In this document: piece after piece, positions 28,364 to 37,625 of the stretch
Layout of the letters: each line of letters starts with the position of its first letter
Numbering within the stretch: position 1 is the first letter of the stretch
Assembly (NCBI RefSeq): GCF_003966265.1
Contig: NZ_RXNV01000004.1
Span: forward strand, 248,001-312,000
DNA from: Shewanella atlantica
GTDB lineage: Bacteria; Pseudomonadota; Gammaproteobacteria; Enterobacterales; Shewanellaceae
Length of the DNA stretch: 64,000 nt
Direction of reading: 5' to 3'
Position numbers and translations under genes: made by a program
The notes under the pieces: model-generated
Databases searched by the model: none
Told to the model about the DNA's origin: nothing
Seen by the model: the letters and a program-made list of their open reading frames with translations, nothing else

Positions 28364-29227
28364 ATGAAAACGAAAATACTGACATTGCTATCGATAATCT
28401 GTTTACTTTCGCCACTTGCTCTTGCCGATGACGACAGATTCAAAGATGTCGTCATCACACCACAAAAGCTCACTCCAACAAGTTATATGTTTAGCGGCTC
28501 AGGGGGCAATATTGGCGTATCGGCAGGCAAAGATGGCATCTTAATTATTGATAATCAATTCGCCCCGTTAGCAGATAAAATCACCGCCGCGCTGTCGAGT
28601 ATCCAACCCGGTTCACCTAAATATGTGGTTAATACTCACTATCATGGAGACCACACAGGTGGTAACAACCTCTTCGGCATAAGTGGAATTATTCTCGCCC
28701 ATCACAATGTACTTAAACGCCTCTCCTCAAACTCAAGCTACCAGCCGAGCGCCCTGCCCAGCATCACCTATCATGAAGGCACCACAATTCATTTCAATGG
28801 AGACAGCTTACAACTACTTCATATGGGGCCGGGTCATACCGATGGAGATAGTATTGTGCTTTGGGCCAATAAAAGTGTGGTCCATATGGGCGATCTGTTT
28901 TTTAAAGACAAGTATCCCTATATAGACCTCAAAGCCGGCGGTTCGGTAAAGGGATACCGGGACAACGTGGCTATCATAATCGATAAAATCGGCTTACAAA
29001 CTAAGGTTATTCCGGGACACGGCGAGCTTGCGACGAAAGAGGATCTTATTCGCTTCAAGCAGATGCTGGACGGCTCGATTAATTGGATGGAAAGCCAGTT
29101 ATCCGATGGATTAACACTACAGCAGATACAAGAGGAAGGGCTGCCTGAAAAATGGAAGAACTGGGGCTGGTCTTTTATCTCTGAAGAGAAATGGATATCC
29201 ACCTTATATGAAGGGTTGAAGGACTGA
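28364..29227 (+). CDS. Exported metallo-beta-lactamase-fold hydrolase
   Basis: A 287-residue protein with a signal peptide (SIICLLSPLALA, cleavage near residue 21) and the metallo-beta-lactamase motif THYHGDHTGG, followed by the ligands in GPGHTDGDSIV and IPGHGE. It therefore is a periplasmic metal-dependent hydrolase. The motif is shared by class B beta-lactamases and by SoxH/quinoprotein-relay-like proteins, and nothing points specifically to antibiotic hydrolysis. It stands alone between two terminators. Confidence 0.88.
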   Translation: MKTKILTLLSIICLLSPLALADDDRFKDVVITPQKLTPTSYMFSGSGGNIGVSAGKDGILIIDNQFAPLADKITAALSSIQPGSPKYVVNTHYHGDHTGGNNLFGISGIILAHHNVLKRLSSNSSYQPSALPSITYHEGTTIHFNGDSLQLLHMGPGHTDGDSIVLWANKSVVHMGDLFFKDKYPYIDLKAGGSVKGYRDNVAIIIDKIGLQTKVIPGHGELATKEDLIRFKQMLDGSINWMESQLSDGLTLQQIQEEGLPEKWKNWGWSFISEEKWISTLYEGLKD

Positions 29228-29250
29228 TCTCAAAGAGAAATTACAGGTAC

Positions 29251-29278
29251 AAAAAACGCCATCAAAGTGGCGTTTTTT
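29251..29278. terminator. Bidirectional terminator
   Basis: AAAAAACGCCA and TGGCGTTTTTT pair perfectly around a 6-base loop. It ends the hydrolase gene and, on the other strand, the comEC-msbA-lpxK-ycaR cluster. Confidence 0.88.
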
Positions 29279-29306
29279 CTTATAAGTAAACCCTTATAAG
29301 TGATCT

Positions 29307-29342
29307 CTTATAACCTATCTTATAACCTATCTTATAACCTAC
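29307..29342. repeat. 12-bp tandem repeat, three units
   Basis: CTTATAACCTAT is repeated three times, the last unit ending in C. It lies between the convergent hydrolase gene and ycaR. Related CTTATAAG half-units occur just to the left. Confidence 0.85.
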
Positions 29343-29390
29343 ATATCGAGGCAGAGGTCATAGAGATTAAGCTTAGCCGCGATAAATAAA

Positions 29391-29573
29391 TTAAGCTTCG
29401 GCTTCTTGCCAGCGTTCGGCTTTATTTTCCAATAGGACAGGGATCCCGTCATTGATCGGATAAGCCAAATGATCTGTCTTACAGATAAGTCGCTGTGATG
29501 ACTTCTCATAATCAAGCTTACCTTTACACACAGGACAAGCCACGATCTCTAACAATTTTTTATCAAACGACAT
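29391..29573 (-). CDS. ycaR: Trm112-family protein YcaR (UPF0434)
   Basis: A 60-residue zinc-ribbon-like protein. Cys13 and Cys16 in CPVCKGKL, a Cys in [13 protein letters not shown] and the NDGIPVLL end are typical of the bacterial Trm112-like family. The ATG at 29573 has AAGGA six bases upstream; the longer frame to 29609 overlaps lpxK and is rejected. It follows lpxK, as in E. coli, where kdsB comes next; kdsB is absent here. The exact role is not established. Confidence 0.9.
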   Translation of the reverse strand: MSFDKKLLEIVACPVCKGKLDYEKSSQRLICKTDHLAYPINDGIPVLLENKAERWQEAEA

Positions 29574-29596
29574 TGTTATTCCTTTTGGTATAAGTA

Positions 29597-30619
29597 TTAC
29601 GACTGCCAACGTTTTAGTTTATCTAATATCAGCCGATCGAAATTTGAGGATAGCTTCGCATCAACGGGAAGATACCACCAGTTTTGTTTTGCAAAATCGC
29701 GACATTTAACCGCATCTTTCTCTGTCATTATGATGGGGAGATCACCACAGAATTCTGTGAGTTCCTCTTCGCAATAGGCTTGATGATCTTCAAATGCTTT
29801 AACACGATTTAAATTAAACCCCGCATCGATGAGAGAGGTAAAAAAACGTTGTGGGTTACCGATACCGGCAATAGCAACCACAGCCTCATCGAGAGCCGGA
29901 GCTTGTTCATCTGAGTGTGCAACAGGCTTTAGTGCACTCTGTGCCAGACTCATAGCATGCTCACCCTCAAAACTCTGGCCACCATTGACTACCACAGCAT
30001 CTACTTGTTTAACGCGCCACAGCCCTTCCCTAAGCGGTCCAGCAGGCAACAGTAAGCCATTTCCGAAGCGTCTCTGCCCATCTAAGATCAATAACTCGAT
30101 ATCCCGCCCTAATGCGTAGTGTTGAAGTCCATCATCACTGATGATGACGTCGACATTAAAATGGGTAAGTAAGTGCTCTCCCGCATCGATTCGATTGCGA
30201 CCTATCACCATAGGCACTCCGGTTCGGCCAACTATCATGGCAGGTTCATCACCCACATCCCGGGCACACATCGAAGGTAACACGCTCTTTACCCCTTCGA
30301 AACTAACACCATATCCGCGACTGATCACACCCGGTTTGTACCCATTTTGCCTTAATAGCTCAATCAAATAGATAACCGTGGGTGTCTTACCACTGCCACC
30401 CACTGTGATATTGCCGACAACGATGACAGGCACTGGCAATCCGGATTGTTTTTTTACCCCAAGTTTAAATAAGCTACGACGCAGAGCGGCTATCCCGGCA
30501 AACAGGAGAGAGAGTGGCCAAAGCAGCAGTTGAACTAATTTGAACAGCAACCAAAGGCCTCTAGACTGAGTGTCTAAATAGCCTTTCGGATACCATAAAA
30601 AATTTACAAATTCATGCAT
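29597..30619 (-). CDS. lpxK: Tetraacyldisaccharide 4'-kinase
   Basis: Phosphorylates the 4' position of the lipid A disaccharide at the cytoplasmic face of the inner membrane. The 340-residue protein has an N-terminal membrane segment ([19 protein letters not shown]), the P-loop [19 protein letters not shown] and LPAGPLRE, all family marks. It starts directly after the msbA stop, so the two are co-transcribed and probably coupled. Confidence 0.96.
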   Translation of the reverse strand: MHEFVNFLWYPKGYLDTQSRGLWLLFKLVQLLLWPLSLLFAGIAALRRSLFKLGVKKQSGLPVPVIVVGNITVGGSGKTPTVIYLIELLRQNGYKPGVISRGYGVSFEGVKSVLPSMCARDVGDEPAMIVGRTGVPMVIGRNRIDAGEHLLTHFNVDVIISDDGLQHYALGRDIELLILDGQRRFGNGLLLPAGPLREGLWRVKQVDAVVVNGGQSFEGEHAMSLAQSALKPVAHSDEQAPALDEAVVAIAGIGNPQRFFTSLIDAGFNLNRVKAFEDHQAYCEEELTEFCGDLPIIMTEKDAVKCRDFAKQNWWYLPVDAKLSSNFDRLILDKLKRWQS

Positions 30620-32434
30620 TTAGCTGCCGAACTGCATCTGATAAAGTTTAGCGTACATGCCATCTTGCTCAAGCAGTGATTGGTGGGTTCCACGCTCAAT
30701 AATCTGACCTTGATCCACGACCAGAATTTGGTCGGCGCTTTCGATGGTAGACAGGCGATGAGCAATCACAATTGAGGTGCGATTATGCCTTAAATTATCC
30801 AGTCCTAATTGAATCGCTTTCTCAGATTCGGTATCCAGGGCCGATGTTGCCTCATCTAAAATGAGTACCGGTGAATTACGTAAGATGGCTCTGGCGATGG
30901 CGATACGTTGCCTTTGGCCTCCGGACAGCATCACGCCGTCTTCACCTATTTGGGTATCTAAGCCTTCAGGCAGTAGTTCAATAAATTCCATCGCATGGGC
31001 TAATGTCGCCGCCTCGATGATCTGCTCTTTCGTCGCTTCACCGGAATAGGCATAGGCGATGTTATTCGCAATAGAATCGTTAAACAGCGTCACTTGCTGG
31101 GATACTAATGCCACCTGGTCCCGCAAGCAGGTGAGCGTGTAATCATCAATATTAACGCCATCCAAAGTGATCTTTCCTTCACTCAGCCCGGTGTAAAAAC
31201 GGGTAACTAAGTTTGCGATGGTGGATTTACCTGAACCGGAACGACCAACCAGAGCAATCGTTTTCCCCTGTTCAACGGTAAAGTTAATATCCCCTAACGC
31301 AGGCTTATCTTGCCCCGGATAGCTGAAATTAACCTGATTGAAGCTAAGATCACCTTTAACTCTCTCAACTTGGTAGGTACCGTTATCGACCTCCGGAGAG
31401 GTATCCAATAACTCAAAAACGGTGGTACATGCCGCAATACCACGTTGGAACTCGGCATTGACTCGCGTTAAGTTTTTAATAGGTTGAAGCATGGCTAACA
31501 TGGCGCCAAGAATGGTCGCGAATGTTCCGGCGGTTAGCTCCTCTTTGAGGCTATCTATGCTGGCTGCATACAGGACAAATGCTAAGGCGAATGATCCTAT
31601 GATCATCACTAACGGCTGACTTACAGATTGTGCCATCGCTAGCTTCATTGTCTGATAACGATTTTGGTCGTTAACCTTCCAAAAACGCTCAGCTTCGGTC
31701 TTTTGTCCACCGAATGAAAGCACATTCTTATGCCCTTTCAACATCTGCTCTGTGGCGGCAGTGACATTTCCCATTGCCGCCTGAATATTTTTAGAGACTT
31801 TTCTGAAGCGCTTGCTGACGGTAGCGATCACATATCCGATTATCGGTCCGATGATTAAGATACACAGTGAGAGCTTCCATGAGTAATAGAACATGATCCC
31901 CAACATTCCGACCACAGTGATACTGTCACGAATGATGGTGATCATCGCACTGCCTGTTGCACGGGCTATCTGCTCTGTATCGTAGGTCACTCTGGAGATG
32001 AGGTTACCTGTATTCTCACTATCCATATAACTTACAGGCAAGGTAAGATAATGTTCGAATACCTGCTGACGCATGTCCATAATGAGCCTGGCACTCATAT
32101 ATGAAATGCTGTAGGTCGATACGAAGTTGGCGATACCGCGCAGGGTAAAAAGCCCTATCACGAAAAATGGCGCATAGAAGAGAACATCGTTGTCGGAATT
32201 AAACCCGCCGCTGGTACCTAAATCTAAACTAGTGATGCCTGAGGTCGCTTGACCCGCCTGGCCACCGAACCCCTCATCGATAAAAGGTTTTATGACCGCA
32301 ATAAATGTTGCATCAACAAGTGCGTATGTTGTCAGTCCAAGCACGGCAAAAGCAAAAACGGCTTTCAATGGCTTCAGGTAACTGAGTAGCCGTCTAAAAA
32401 CGGTCCAAACTTCACTGTTAGTTGATTTTGTCAT
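30620..32434 (-). CDS. msbA: Lipid A export ATP-binding/permease protein MsbA
   Basis: Homodimeric ABC exporter that flips lipid A-core across the inner membrane. The N-terminal half has six membrane helices; the C-terminal half has Walker A GRSGSGKST, signature LSGGQRQR and Walker B VLILDEATSALD. At 604 residues it is about 20 longer than E. coli MsbA, mainly through a Gly/Ser-rich insertion in the first periplasmic loop (about residues 55-80, GFGGQAGQATSGITSLDLGT). Directly followed by lpxK. Confidence 0.96.
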   Translation of the reverse strand: MTKSTNSEVWTVFRRLLSYLKPLKAVFAFAVLGLTTYALVDATFIAVIKPFIDEGFGGQAGQATSGITSLDLGTSGGFNSDNDVLFYAPFFVIGLFTLRGIANFVSTYSISYMSARLIMDMRQQVFEHYLTLPVSYMDSENTGNLISRVTYDTEQIARATGSAMITIIRDSITVVGMLGIMFYYSWKLSLCILIIGPIIGYVIATVSKRFRKVSKNIQAAMGNVTAATEQMLKGHKNVLSFGGQKTEAERFWKVNDQNRYQTMKLAMAQSVSQPLVMIIGSFALAFVLYAASIDSLKEELTAGTFATILGAMLAMLQPIKNLTRVNAEFQRGIAACTTVFELLDTSPEVDNGTYQVERVKGDLSFNQVNFSYPGQDKPALGDINFTVEQGKTIALVGRSGSGKSTIANLVTRFYTGLSEGKITLDGVNIDDYTLTCLRDQVALVSQQVTLFNDSIANNIAYAYSGEATKEQIIEAATLAHAMEFIELLPEGLDTQIGEDGVMLSGGQRQRIAIARAILRNSPVLILDEATSALDTESEKAIQLGLDNLRHNRTSIVIAHRLSTIESADQILVVDQGQIIERGTHQSLLEQDGMYAKLYQMQFGS

Positions 32435-32466
32435 TGATGCTTCTATAGAGATGGAAAACGAGCATT

Positions 32467-34770
32467 CTACTCTGGATCGGCCAACTCGCCAAACCTAAAC
32501 AATCCATTGTACCAAAATGGCGCAAGATCTGTTCGATATGATTTAATTTGCCGCTGTTTGTGTATGAAAAGCACACTAATTTGTCCCTCTCTTCCCGAGG
32601 TGAGAACATCACTTCCCTTCAATTGATAACGTTCAACAACATCAATCTTAGGAAAACCATAGCGATTATTAAACCCGGATGGAAATAAAACCAACTCAGG
32701 AGCGACATTCTCAATAAATAAATCCGTAGAGGAGGTTCGACTGCCATGGTGAGGGGCAATAAGCACTTCACTGCGTAGTGATACAGCTTCACTAATCAAA
32801 GCAGATTCTGCTTTTTTTTCAATATCACCGGGCAAAAGCACCTGATGATGGGCATCGCTCACCCGAACCACACATGAACCATCGTTGCCTCCAATGGCCT
32901 GCTTCGGAGCCAAGATTTCTATATCGAGTCCATACCAATTGAATTCCTTAGGGCGACAATTTATATCCGAAAACTCGGCAAGATCGCTGACAACTTTGAC
33001 ACTCGGGAATGCTTCGATGAGTTTGCCCGCCCCACCGGCATGATCATTATCGCCATGGCTAAGCACAAGGTAATCTACATCGCTTATTCCTCTGAAATTG
33101 AGAAAGGGCAGAATGACCCGCTCTGCATAGCTAAAATTGTCACCATAGGCCGCCCCGGTATCGTATACCCATGCACGACCCGCCTTTTCTATCACAACAC
33201 TGAGTCCCTGACCGACATCGAGCAGGTGAACACGCCATTGGTCATGAGTCATAGGTACGAGCCTGCTCCATAGGGTTAACAGGGCCGGAACGAGGAAAAT
33301 AGCAGAGACGAGCTTCCACTTTACTTGCACTGAATGTGTAATGAGCCACAAGCCCAAAAAGTTCATTGCCAGCACCAAAATCATCTTGTCAGAGACAGGA
33401 AACCAGGCCGCCGGTAACTGCTTAAAAACGGTAAAAGCGTAAAGCAATGGAGCCAGACTGAGATCGACAATAGTGAAGATCACACTTAGCTCAAATCCAA
33501 CAACTAATGCAATACTCCACATAACAAGGCTCAGGATAGATAGTGGGATCACAACCAAGCTGAACCAGGGAACAAACAGAAAATTAAACACTAAGCCATA
33601 GGGCGACATCCCGCCAAAAAACAGGGCTTGTAACAAGCCTAGTCCCAAGCTCAATCGCCATTGAATGGACCAGAAAAGCGTGAGTTTTTGCTTAAAGCCC
33701 TGCCAGCTTGAATGCTCGAGATCAATATTTGAAGCGGATGTTTGTCTGCGACTTATGGTGAGTAATATAATTGATAACGCTAAAAAAGAGAGCCAGAAAC
33801 CGGCACTTAAACAACTGAAGGGGTCGAAGAGTAACAGCAGAAACATCGCGGTCAGCAACCGCTCCCAGGGCGAGGAGAATCGTTTAATCGTGCTTAGGAG
33901 CAGTAACAATAGCAGCATTACCAAGGCTCGCTGGGTTGGCAAGGCAAAGCCGGCAAGATAGGCGTACATAGAACAGATTAACCCAGATACCATCGCCGAG
34001 AGCAGTAAGTTACGTCGACCGAGCTGAGGCGAGCAATAACTAAGCAGGGAAAACGTCCCCATAAAAACCCATGCAGCAACAACGGAAAGGTGCAGACCCG
34101 AGATTGCAACTAGATGACCGGAACCCGTAAGCCTCAGAGAATGCCAACGCTGACTATCGATAAGACTCTTATCACCGAGTAATAGGGCTAATATCAGATC
34201 GCCACTGTCTAATAATTTCAGGTGTGGCATGAGCTCTGTGATAATTTTAGCCCTGACCGAATGACTGATACTCAAACGTCTCCCGTCTTTTACACTCCCC
34301 TTCCCCACTATATGACGACTGAGAAGCGCCCTTTGCTGATTATATCCCCCTTGGTTTAATACACTGGTAATCGGCTTAGCTTTAATCTCAAACTCCCAGA
34401 TCTCTCCGAGTTGTACTTTTGGTGCTTTCTTCCAGGTTATTCGTAAGTTTTTTGACAATAATTCACTCGAATTTGATCTCAACAAGCGAATATCCATACT
34501 AAGCCAGTCGCTGTTTTGACTAACTAGTGATATGATTTCGCCCCTCACGACGAGATCCTGCTCTGTATTTAGCGGTTCCCATGTCAGTAATTGCTGGGCA
34601 TAGATTGATATCCAAACGACAGCCAGCAATGCTCCTGCGATAATAGGCAGACGCCTAAGCAAGATAATTCCGCTCAACGCAAAAGCGGGAAGCAAGAGTA
34701 GAGGTGGCAGTGACGGCCATAGCATCGCACAGAGAATTATGGCGCTGAAGCCAAACATAAATCGGTTCAT
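32467..34770 (-). CDS. comEC: ComEC/Rec2-family DNA internalisation protein
   Basis: Inner-membrane channel for single-stranded DNA uptake in competent bacteria. Order: N-terminal helices and OB-like domain (about 60-170), the Competence membrane domain (about 200-480), and a C-terminal metallo-beta-lactamase domain with LLDVGQGLSVVIE and LSHGDNDHAGG. The length (767 residues from the ATG at 34770) is close to E. coli YcaI. A TTG-initiated frame to 34821 would overlap the divergent DUF2062 gene; neither start has a clear ribosome-binding site. It precedes msbA as ycaI does in E. coli. Confidence 0.9.
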   Translation of the reverse strand: MNRFMFGFSAIILCAMLWPSLPPLLLLPAFALSGIILLRRLPIIAGALLAVVWISIYAQQLLTWEPLNTEQDLVVRGEIISLVSQNSDWLSMDIRLLRSNSSELLSKNLRITWKKAPKVQLGEIWEFEIKAKPITSVLNQGGYNQQRALLSRHIVGKGSVKDGRRLSISHSVRAKIITELMPHLKLLDSGDLILALLLGDKSLIDSQRWHSLRLTGSGHLVAISGLHLSVVAAWVFMGTFSLLSYCSPQLGRRNLLLSAMVSGLICSMYAYLAGFALPTQRALVMLLLLLLLSTIKRFSSPWERLLTAMFLLLLFDPFSCLSAGFWLSFLALSIILLTISRRQTSASNIDLEHSSWQGFKQKLTLFWSIQWRLSLGLGLLQALFFGGMSPYGLVFNFLFVPWFSLVVIPLSILSLVMWSIALVVGFELSVIFTIVDLSLAPLLYAFTVFKQLPAAWFPVSDKMILVLAMNFLGLWLITHSVQVKWKLVSAIFLVPALLTLWSRLVPMTHDQWRVHLLDVGQGLSVVIEKAGRAWVYDTGAAYGDNFSYAERVILPFLNFRGISDVDYLVLSHGDNDHAGGAGKLIEAFPSVKVVSDLAEFSDINCRPKEFNWYGLDIEILAPKQAIGGNDGSCVVRVSDAHHQVLLPGDIEKKAESALISEAVSLRSEVLIAPHHGSRTSSTDLFIENVAPELVLFPSGFNNRYGFPKIDVVERYQLKGSDVLTSGREGQISVLFIHKQRQIKSYRTDLAPFWYNGLFRFGELADPE

Positions 34771-34801
34771 ACTGAATAAGTTAAGACAGCAATAACAATT
34801 T

Positions 34802-35308
34802 ATGCCAAAAAAAATCATCAAAAGGTTTATGCCGAAACCCGAAACACTGCAGAATCACAAGCATTTGCAGATGTTTGGAAAATGGCTCCATAAGCCTAAC
34901 CTATGGGCGCTAAACAGACGTTCTGCGCCGGCTGCATTTGCGGTAGGCTTGTTTGTGGCTTGGATACCTATGCCATTTCAGATGGTGCTAGCTGCAGCAT
35001 TAGCTATCATTTTCAACTGCAATATTCCCATTGCCGTGGCCTTGGTATGGATAACTAACCCTTTCACAATGCCATTTATGTTTTATGCCGCTTACCTGTT
35101 AGGCGCTAAAATCCTGAATCATCCCACACAGGATTTTGCTTTCGAAGCCAACTGGCAGTGGATAGAGGCCTCAATCTCAACTATTGGTCCTCCGTTCCTC
35201 ATCGGCTGTCTGGCCTTAGGCAGTATCTTCGCTATCATTGGCTACTTCCTGATAAAAACACTGTGGAAGTATTCCATATTGTTTAAATGGACCAGCCGCA
35301 ATAATTAA
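34802..35308 (+). CDS. DUF2062 membrane protein
   Basis: A 168-residue protein with a basic N terminus and three or four hydrophobic segments. The RRSAPAAFAVGLFVAWIPMP segment and ITNPFTMPFMFYAAY are typical of the DUF2062 family, which has no established function. The gene is divergent from comEC, with about 30 bases between starts, and no ribosome-binding site is obvious. Confidence 0.85.
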   Translation: MPKKIIKRFMPKPETLQNHKHLQMFGKWLHKPNLWALNRRSAPAAFAVGLFVAWIPMPFQMVLAAALAIIFNCNIPIAVALVWITNPFTMPFMFYAAYLLGAKILNHPTQDFAFEANWQWIEASISTIGPPFLIGCLALGSIFAIIGYFLIKTLWKYSILFKWTSRNN

Positions 35309-35346
35309 GCCCGGCAGTTATACTCTGCAGTGATTGATATTTTCAG

Positions 35347-35371
35347 CTACCGCCGCCATGGTGGTAGCTGT
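35347..35371 (+). terminator. Weak hairpin after the DUF2062 gene
   Basis: AGCTACCGCC and GGTGGTAGCT pair with one mismatch around a short loop and are followed by GTTCTTGCTTT. It may stop transcription weakly. Confidence 0.35.
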
Positions 35372-35534
35372 TCTTGCTTTACAGATCTTAAATCGGTATT
35401 ACCTTCCCCATCATAAACTGATTCAACAAGCAAAATGGATATTCAGGAGAGAGGGATGCGGGAACATCACCGTTATGATGCTCCCGAATAGCCTGTATTA
35501 TTTGAGGTATGAGAAGTGAGGGGTGATCTGGGAT

Positions 35535-36794
35535 CTATCTGCCCGCTAATGCCCGCGCAGGAGAGGTTTGACTGGCTTTCCAGGCCGGGTAGAGAGTAGC
35601 GATAAGACTCATGATGAAAGCCAGCAATAATACTAAGGCCACATCGAACAGCTGCAGCTGTGATGGCAGAAAATCGATGAAATAAACGTCCGCAGAAAGC
35701 AGCTGAATGCCCAAAACATCTTCAATTGTCCTGGCGATAGCGCTGAGGTTTTCAGCAATAATGACACCCAAGCCGCCACCGATCACACAGCCTAAAAGAC
35801 CGTTTAGCGCTCCCTGCACAATAAAGATATTCATGATTGAAATACGCTTCATTCCCATAGTGAGTAAGATGGCAATTTCAGACTGCTTATCACGCACGGC
35901 CATCACTAACGTCGAGACGATATTAAAGCAGGCAACCGCAATAACGAGTGCCAGTACCAGATACATGACACCGCGCACCAGTTGGATGTCCTGATACAGA
36001 TTCCCCTGCGTACGGGTCCAATCGTTGAGATAAAGGTATTGCTCCTGGCTGTAGCCCAACTCTCTGATCAATCTCGGCGCATCAAATACCTGCTGTGTTT
36101 TAATTCTGACACCTGAAACATCATCACCCATCTTAAGAATTGAAGCGGCATATTGCATAGGGATGTAGGCGGTGGTGAGATCCAGTGATCCGCCGAGTTC
36201 AAACACACCGGCAACGGTGAAACGATAACTTTTGGCTGCACCAATTCGAGAGTTATTCCGATTTTTACCACTCATATCAGGCATGTATAAACTAAGGGAG
36301 TCGCCGATATTTAAGCCCAAAGATTCGGCCAGACTCTTGCCCAATACAATATTATTCGCGTCGTGTTGTGCCAATTTAGACCATGCCGACGGTGACATGA
36401 ACTCAGAAATTTTTGATACTTTCTGCTCTTCAACGGTATCGATTCCCAGAATACTCAGACCTTGAAATCCTCCCGGCTTCTGCACTAATCCTTGCAGTCG
36501 GATAAACGGGGCCGCCGCCACAATACCGGGGATCTTATTGGCATCATCCGCGATGGCTTGCCAACTGTGTATAGGCTCATTGACTCCGCTCAACTCTGCG
36601 TGGGCAACGACCCCGAGTAATCTTGTTTCGAGCTCACTCTCAAAACCGTTCATCGCAGAGAGCACGATAATCAATACCGCGACACCTAAGGCGATACCTG
36701 CAGTCGAAGCAAAGGAGATAAAACTGATGAATCGGTTAGACTGGCGGGCCAGATAAAATCGCCAGCCAACCCAAAAAGAGAGCAACTTACTCAT
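35535..36794 (-). CDS. lolE: Lipoprotein-releasing ABC transporter permease LolE
   Basis: Inner-membrane subunit of LolCDE, which extracts outer-membrane lipoproteins and hands them to LolA. The 419-residue protein has the MacB/FtsX layout: one N-terminal helix after FYLARQSNRFISFISFAS, a large periplasmic domain (about 50-270), then three C-terminal helices. I call it LolE because it is the last gene of lolC-lolD-lolE; LolC and LolE are similar and some genomes label both as LolC/E. Its ATG overlaps the lolD stop by four bases. Confidence 0.9.
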   Translation of the reverse strand: MSKLLSFWVGWRFYLARQSNRFISFISFASTAGIALGVAVLIIVLSAMNGFESELETRLLGVVAHAELSGVNEPIHSWQAIADDANKIPGIVAAAPFIRLQGLVQKPGGFQGLSILGIDTVEEQKVSKISEFMSPSAWSKLAQHDANNIVLGKSLAESLGLNIGDSLSLYMPDMSGKNRNNSRIGAAKSYRFTVAGVFELGGSLDLTTAYIPMQYAASILKMGDDVSGVRIKTQQVFDAPRLIRELGYSQEQYLYLNDWTRTQGNLYQDIQLVRGVMYLVLALVIAVACFNIVSTLVMAVRDKQSEIAILLTMGMKRISIMNIFIVQGALNGLLGCVIGGGLGVIIAENLSAIARTIEDVLGIQLLSADVYFIDFLPSQLQLFDVALVLLLAFIMSLIATLYPAWKASQTSPARALAGR

Positions 36795-37486
36795 GAAGAG
36801 GTCCCTTCGCTGTTGAGCAGAGAGCCATCTTTCATCTGGACCTGTCTGTCCATCCTTGAAGCGAGTTTGGCATCGTGGGTCACAACCACAAAAGCTGTGC
36901 CCAGTTGGTTGGCGAGCTCTTGAATCAATTCATAAACGGCTTCACCGCTGCTGGCATCCAGGTTACCGGTCGGCTCGTCAGCGAGTACCAACTTAGGCTT
37001 ATTGATCAGAGCCCTGGCAATAGCCGTACGCTGTCGTTCACCACCGGACATCTCGGATGGTGTGTGTGCTAACCTGTGGCCCAGCCCCACCCTCTCAAGC
37101 AAAGCCATAGCTTCAGATTCGACCTCTTTCTTGTTTCTTCCCTGGATCAGTGCCGGCATAGAGACATTTTCCAGAGCAGTAAACTCCGGGAGCAGGTGAT
37201 GAAACTGATAGATAAAGCCTAAATCCTGATTACGGATATCTGACTGACGACGGGCCGATAGCGCATATAGATCCTCACCTAACATGCTCACGCTGCCACT
37301 CGTTGGTCTGTCAAGCGTTCCCATGATATGCAGTAAAGTACTCTTGCCCGAGCCGGACGTTCCTACGATAGCGAGCTGTTCACCCTTGAATACTTGCAGG
37401 TCTACAGCGTTGAGCACTTGAGTATCGACACTCCCTTCATGATACCTTTTACTCACACCTTTGACTTCTAACAGTAGCTCTTGCAT
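36791..37486 (-). CDS. lolD: Lipoprotein-releasing ABC transporter ATPase LolD
   Basis: Cytoplasmic ATPase of the LolCDE complex, 231 residues. Walker A GTSGSGKST (about 42-50), the Q-loop region IYQFHHLLPEFTALENV that is typical of LolD, signature MSGGERQR, and Walker B LVLADEPTGNLD are all present. It lies between the two permease genes: 139 bases after lolC and overlapping lolE by four. Confidence 0.96.
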   Translation of the reverse strand: MQELLLEVKGVSKRYHEGSVDTQVLNAVDLQVFKGEQLAIVGTSGSGKSTLLHIMGTLDRPTSGSVSMLGEDLYALSARRQSDIRNQDLGFIYQFHHLLPEFTALENVSMPALIQGRNKKEVESEAMALLERVGLGHRLAHTPSEMSGGERQRTAIARALINKPKLVLADEPTGNLDASSGEAVYELIQELANQLGTAFVVVTHDAKLASRMDRQVQMKDGSLLNSEGTSS

Positions 37487-37625
37487 ATATTTTTACTCAT
37501 CTAATCGTATCTAATGCACTGCCAATATGTTTTGATTGCCAGCGCAGAGTGTGATTGTTAACTCTTGCTTAAAACTATTTATTTAAAACTAATTACTTAA
37601 AAACTATTTACCTGGAAAGCACTGC

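Noticed and set aside
28364-29227. Antibiotic-resistance beta-lactamase
   Set aside because: The fold motif is shared with many hydrolases; no feature points to beta-lactam hydrolysis.
34771-34821. Longer comEC start from TTG
   Set aside because: It would overlap the divergent DUF2062 gene and adds a non-conserved stretch; the ATG at 34770 is more family-like.
35334-35519. 61-codon frame after the DUF2062 gene
   Set aside because: It starts with TTG inside a hairpin, has no ribosome-binding site and no recognisable sequence.
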